From positions 1 through 6,977 of the forward strand of contig CAMKAA010000046.1 in the NCBI GenBank assembly GCA_946410365.1: DNA of 6,977 bases, given 5' to 3'. This document shows positions 6,699 to 6,977 of the stretch, piece by piece. Both the position numbers and the translations under genes were made by a program. Origin of the DNA: an uncultured Lachnospiraceae bacterium (GTDB lineage Bacteria; Bacillota_A; Clostridia; Lachnospirales; Lachnospiraceae). The number at the start of each line of letters is the position of its first letter. Within the stretch, counting starts at the first letter, position 1. Under the pieces are notes generated by a model that did no database searches, had not been told where the DNA came from, and saw only the letters and a list, made by a program, of their open reading frames with translations.

Positions 6699-6719
6699 GT
6701 CAGAGCATATATTGTGCTC
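6681..6719 (+). other. Two tandem hairpins in the metI-metQ spacer
   Basis: The first stem is TATAGT (6681-6686) with ACTATA (6691-6696), 6 bp and a 4-nt loop. The second is GAGCATA (6703-6709) with TGTGCTC (6713-6719), 7 bp in RNA including one G-U pair and a 3-nt loop. Neither is followed by a T run, so they are not terminators. They fill most of the 62-nt gap and stop just before the metQ ribosome binding site. Such spacers can stabilise the binding-protein part of a transporter message. Confidence 0.4.
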
Positions 6720-6735
6720 GGGAGAGGAGAACAAG

Positions 6736-6977
6736 ATGAAAAAGAGATTTGTATCAGTTATCACAGCAGCAATTCTATCAGCAGCGATCCTTGCGGGATG
6801 CGGCGGATCAGGCGCTTCCACATCCGCGTCCGGCGATCAGGCAGCGCCTGCCGCGGGAAGCGAAGAGAGCAAGACGATCACCGTCGCAGCAAGCCCTACA
6901 CCGCATTCGGAGATCCTTGAGGCTGCAAAGCCCCTCCTTGCTGAGAAAGGATATGAGCTGGATATAAAGGTATTTGA
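6736..6977 (+). CDS. metQ: Methionine-binding lipoprotein MetQ, N-terminal part (runs off the window)
   Basis: The first 80 residues of the binding protein that hands methionine to MetNI; the gene continues past the right edge. The ATG at 6736 follows a GGAGAGGAGA site at 6721-6730. A short basic N terminus (MKKR) and hydrophobic stretch lead to the lipobox LAGC at 19-22, so Cys22 would be lipidated and the protein anchored to the outer face of the membrane. A Gly/Ser/Ala-rich linker (about 23-48) follows. The mature domain begins TITVAASPTPHSEILEAAKP, the usual opening of NlpA/MetQ family proteins, where the P-H-x-E-I-L pattern is diagnostic. Position after metN and metI and the NIL domain in MetN support methionine as ligand. 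Confidence 0.93.
   Translation, partial: MKKRFVSVITAAILSAAILAGCGGSGASTSASGDQAAPAAGSEESKTITVAASPTPHSEILEAAKPLLAEKGYELDIKVF

Overview
The window is an ordinary-looking but complete transport locus, with every gene on the + strand. Protein similarity, lipoprotein style, strong AGGAGG-type ribosome binding sites and mid-GC coding sequence suggest a Gram-positive anaerobe of the Clostridia, perhaps Lachnospiraceae. That placement is inference from style, not a database result.

Layout: positions 1-109 hold the last 35 residues of a cupin-domain regulator of the kind that often precedes polyamine transporter operons in Firmicutes. Positions 162-4755 hold a tightly packed potABCD operon for spermidine/putrescine import: ATPase, two permeases and substrate-binding protein. 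potA-potB are 22 nt apart, potB-potC overlap by 1 nt and potC-potD by 14 nt. A strong intrinsic terminator at 4790-4840 closes the operon. A probable promoter with an overlapping inverted repeat and a short leader (about 4878-4974) then starts a second transporter operon, metN-metI-metQ, for methionine import. metN and metI overlap by 14 nt. metQ follows a 62-nt spacer with two small hairpins and runs off the right edge.

Each cluster is a type I ABC importer: an extracytoplasmic binding protein delivers substrate to a permease driven by an ATPase pair. The polyamine system carries the unusual features. PotA is about 100 residues longer than usual and appears to have a second TOBE-like domain at its C terminus. 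PotD is about 517 residues rather than about 350, has acidic insertions, lacks a lipobox, and ends in a transmembrane helix that probably anchors it. MetQ in the same window uses a normal lipoprotein anchor.

I see no mobile element, CRISPR array, RNA gene or phage feature, and no convincing undescribed system. The best leads are the modified PotA/PotD pair and the small RNA structures at the operon boundaries.
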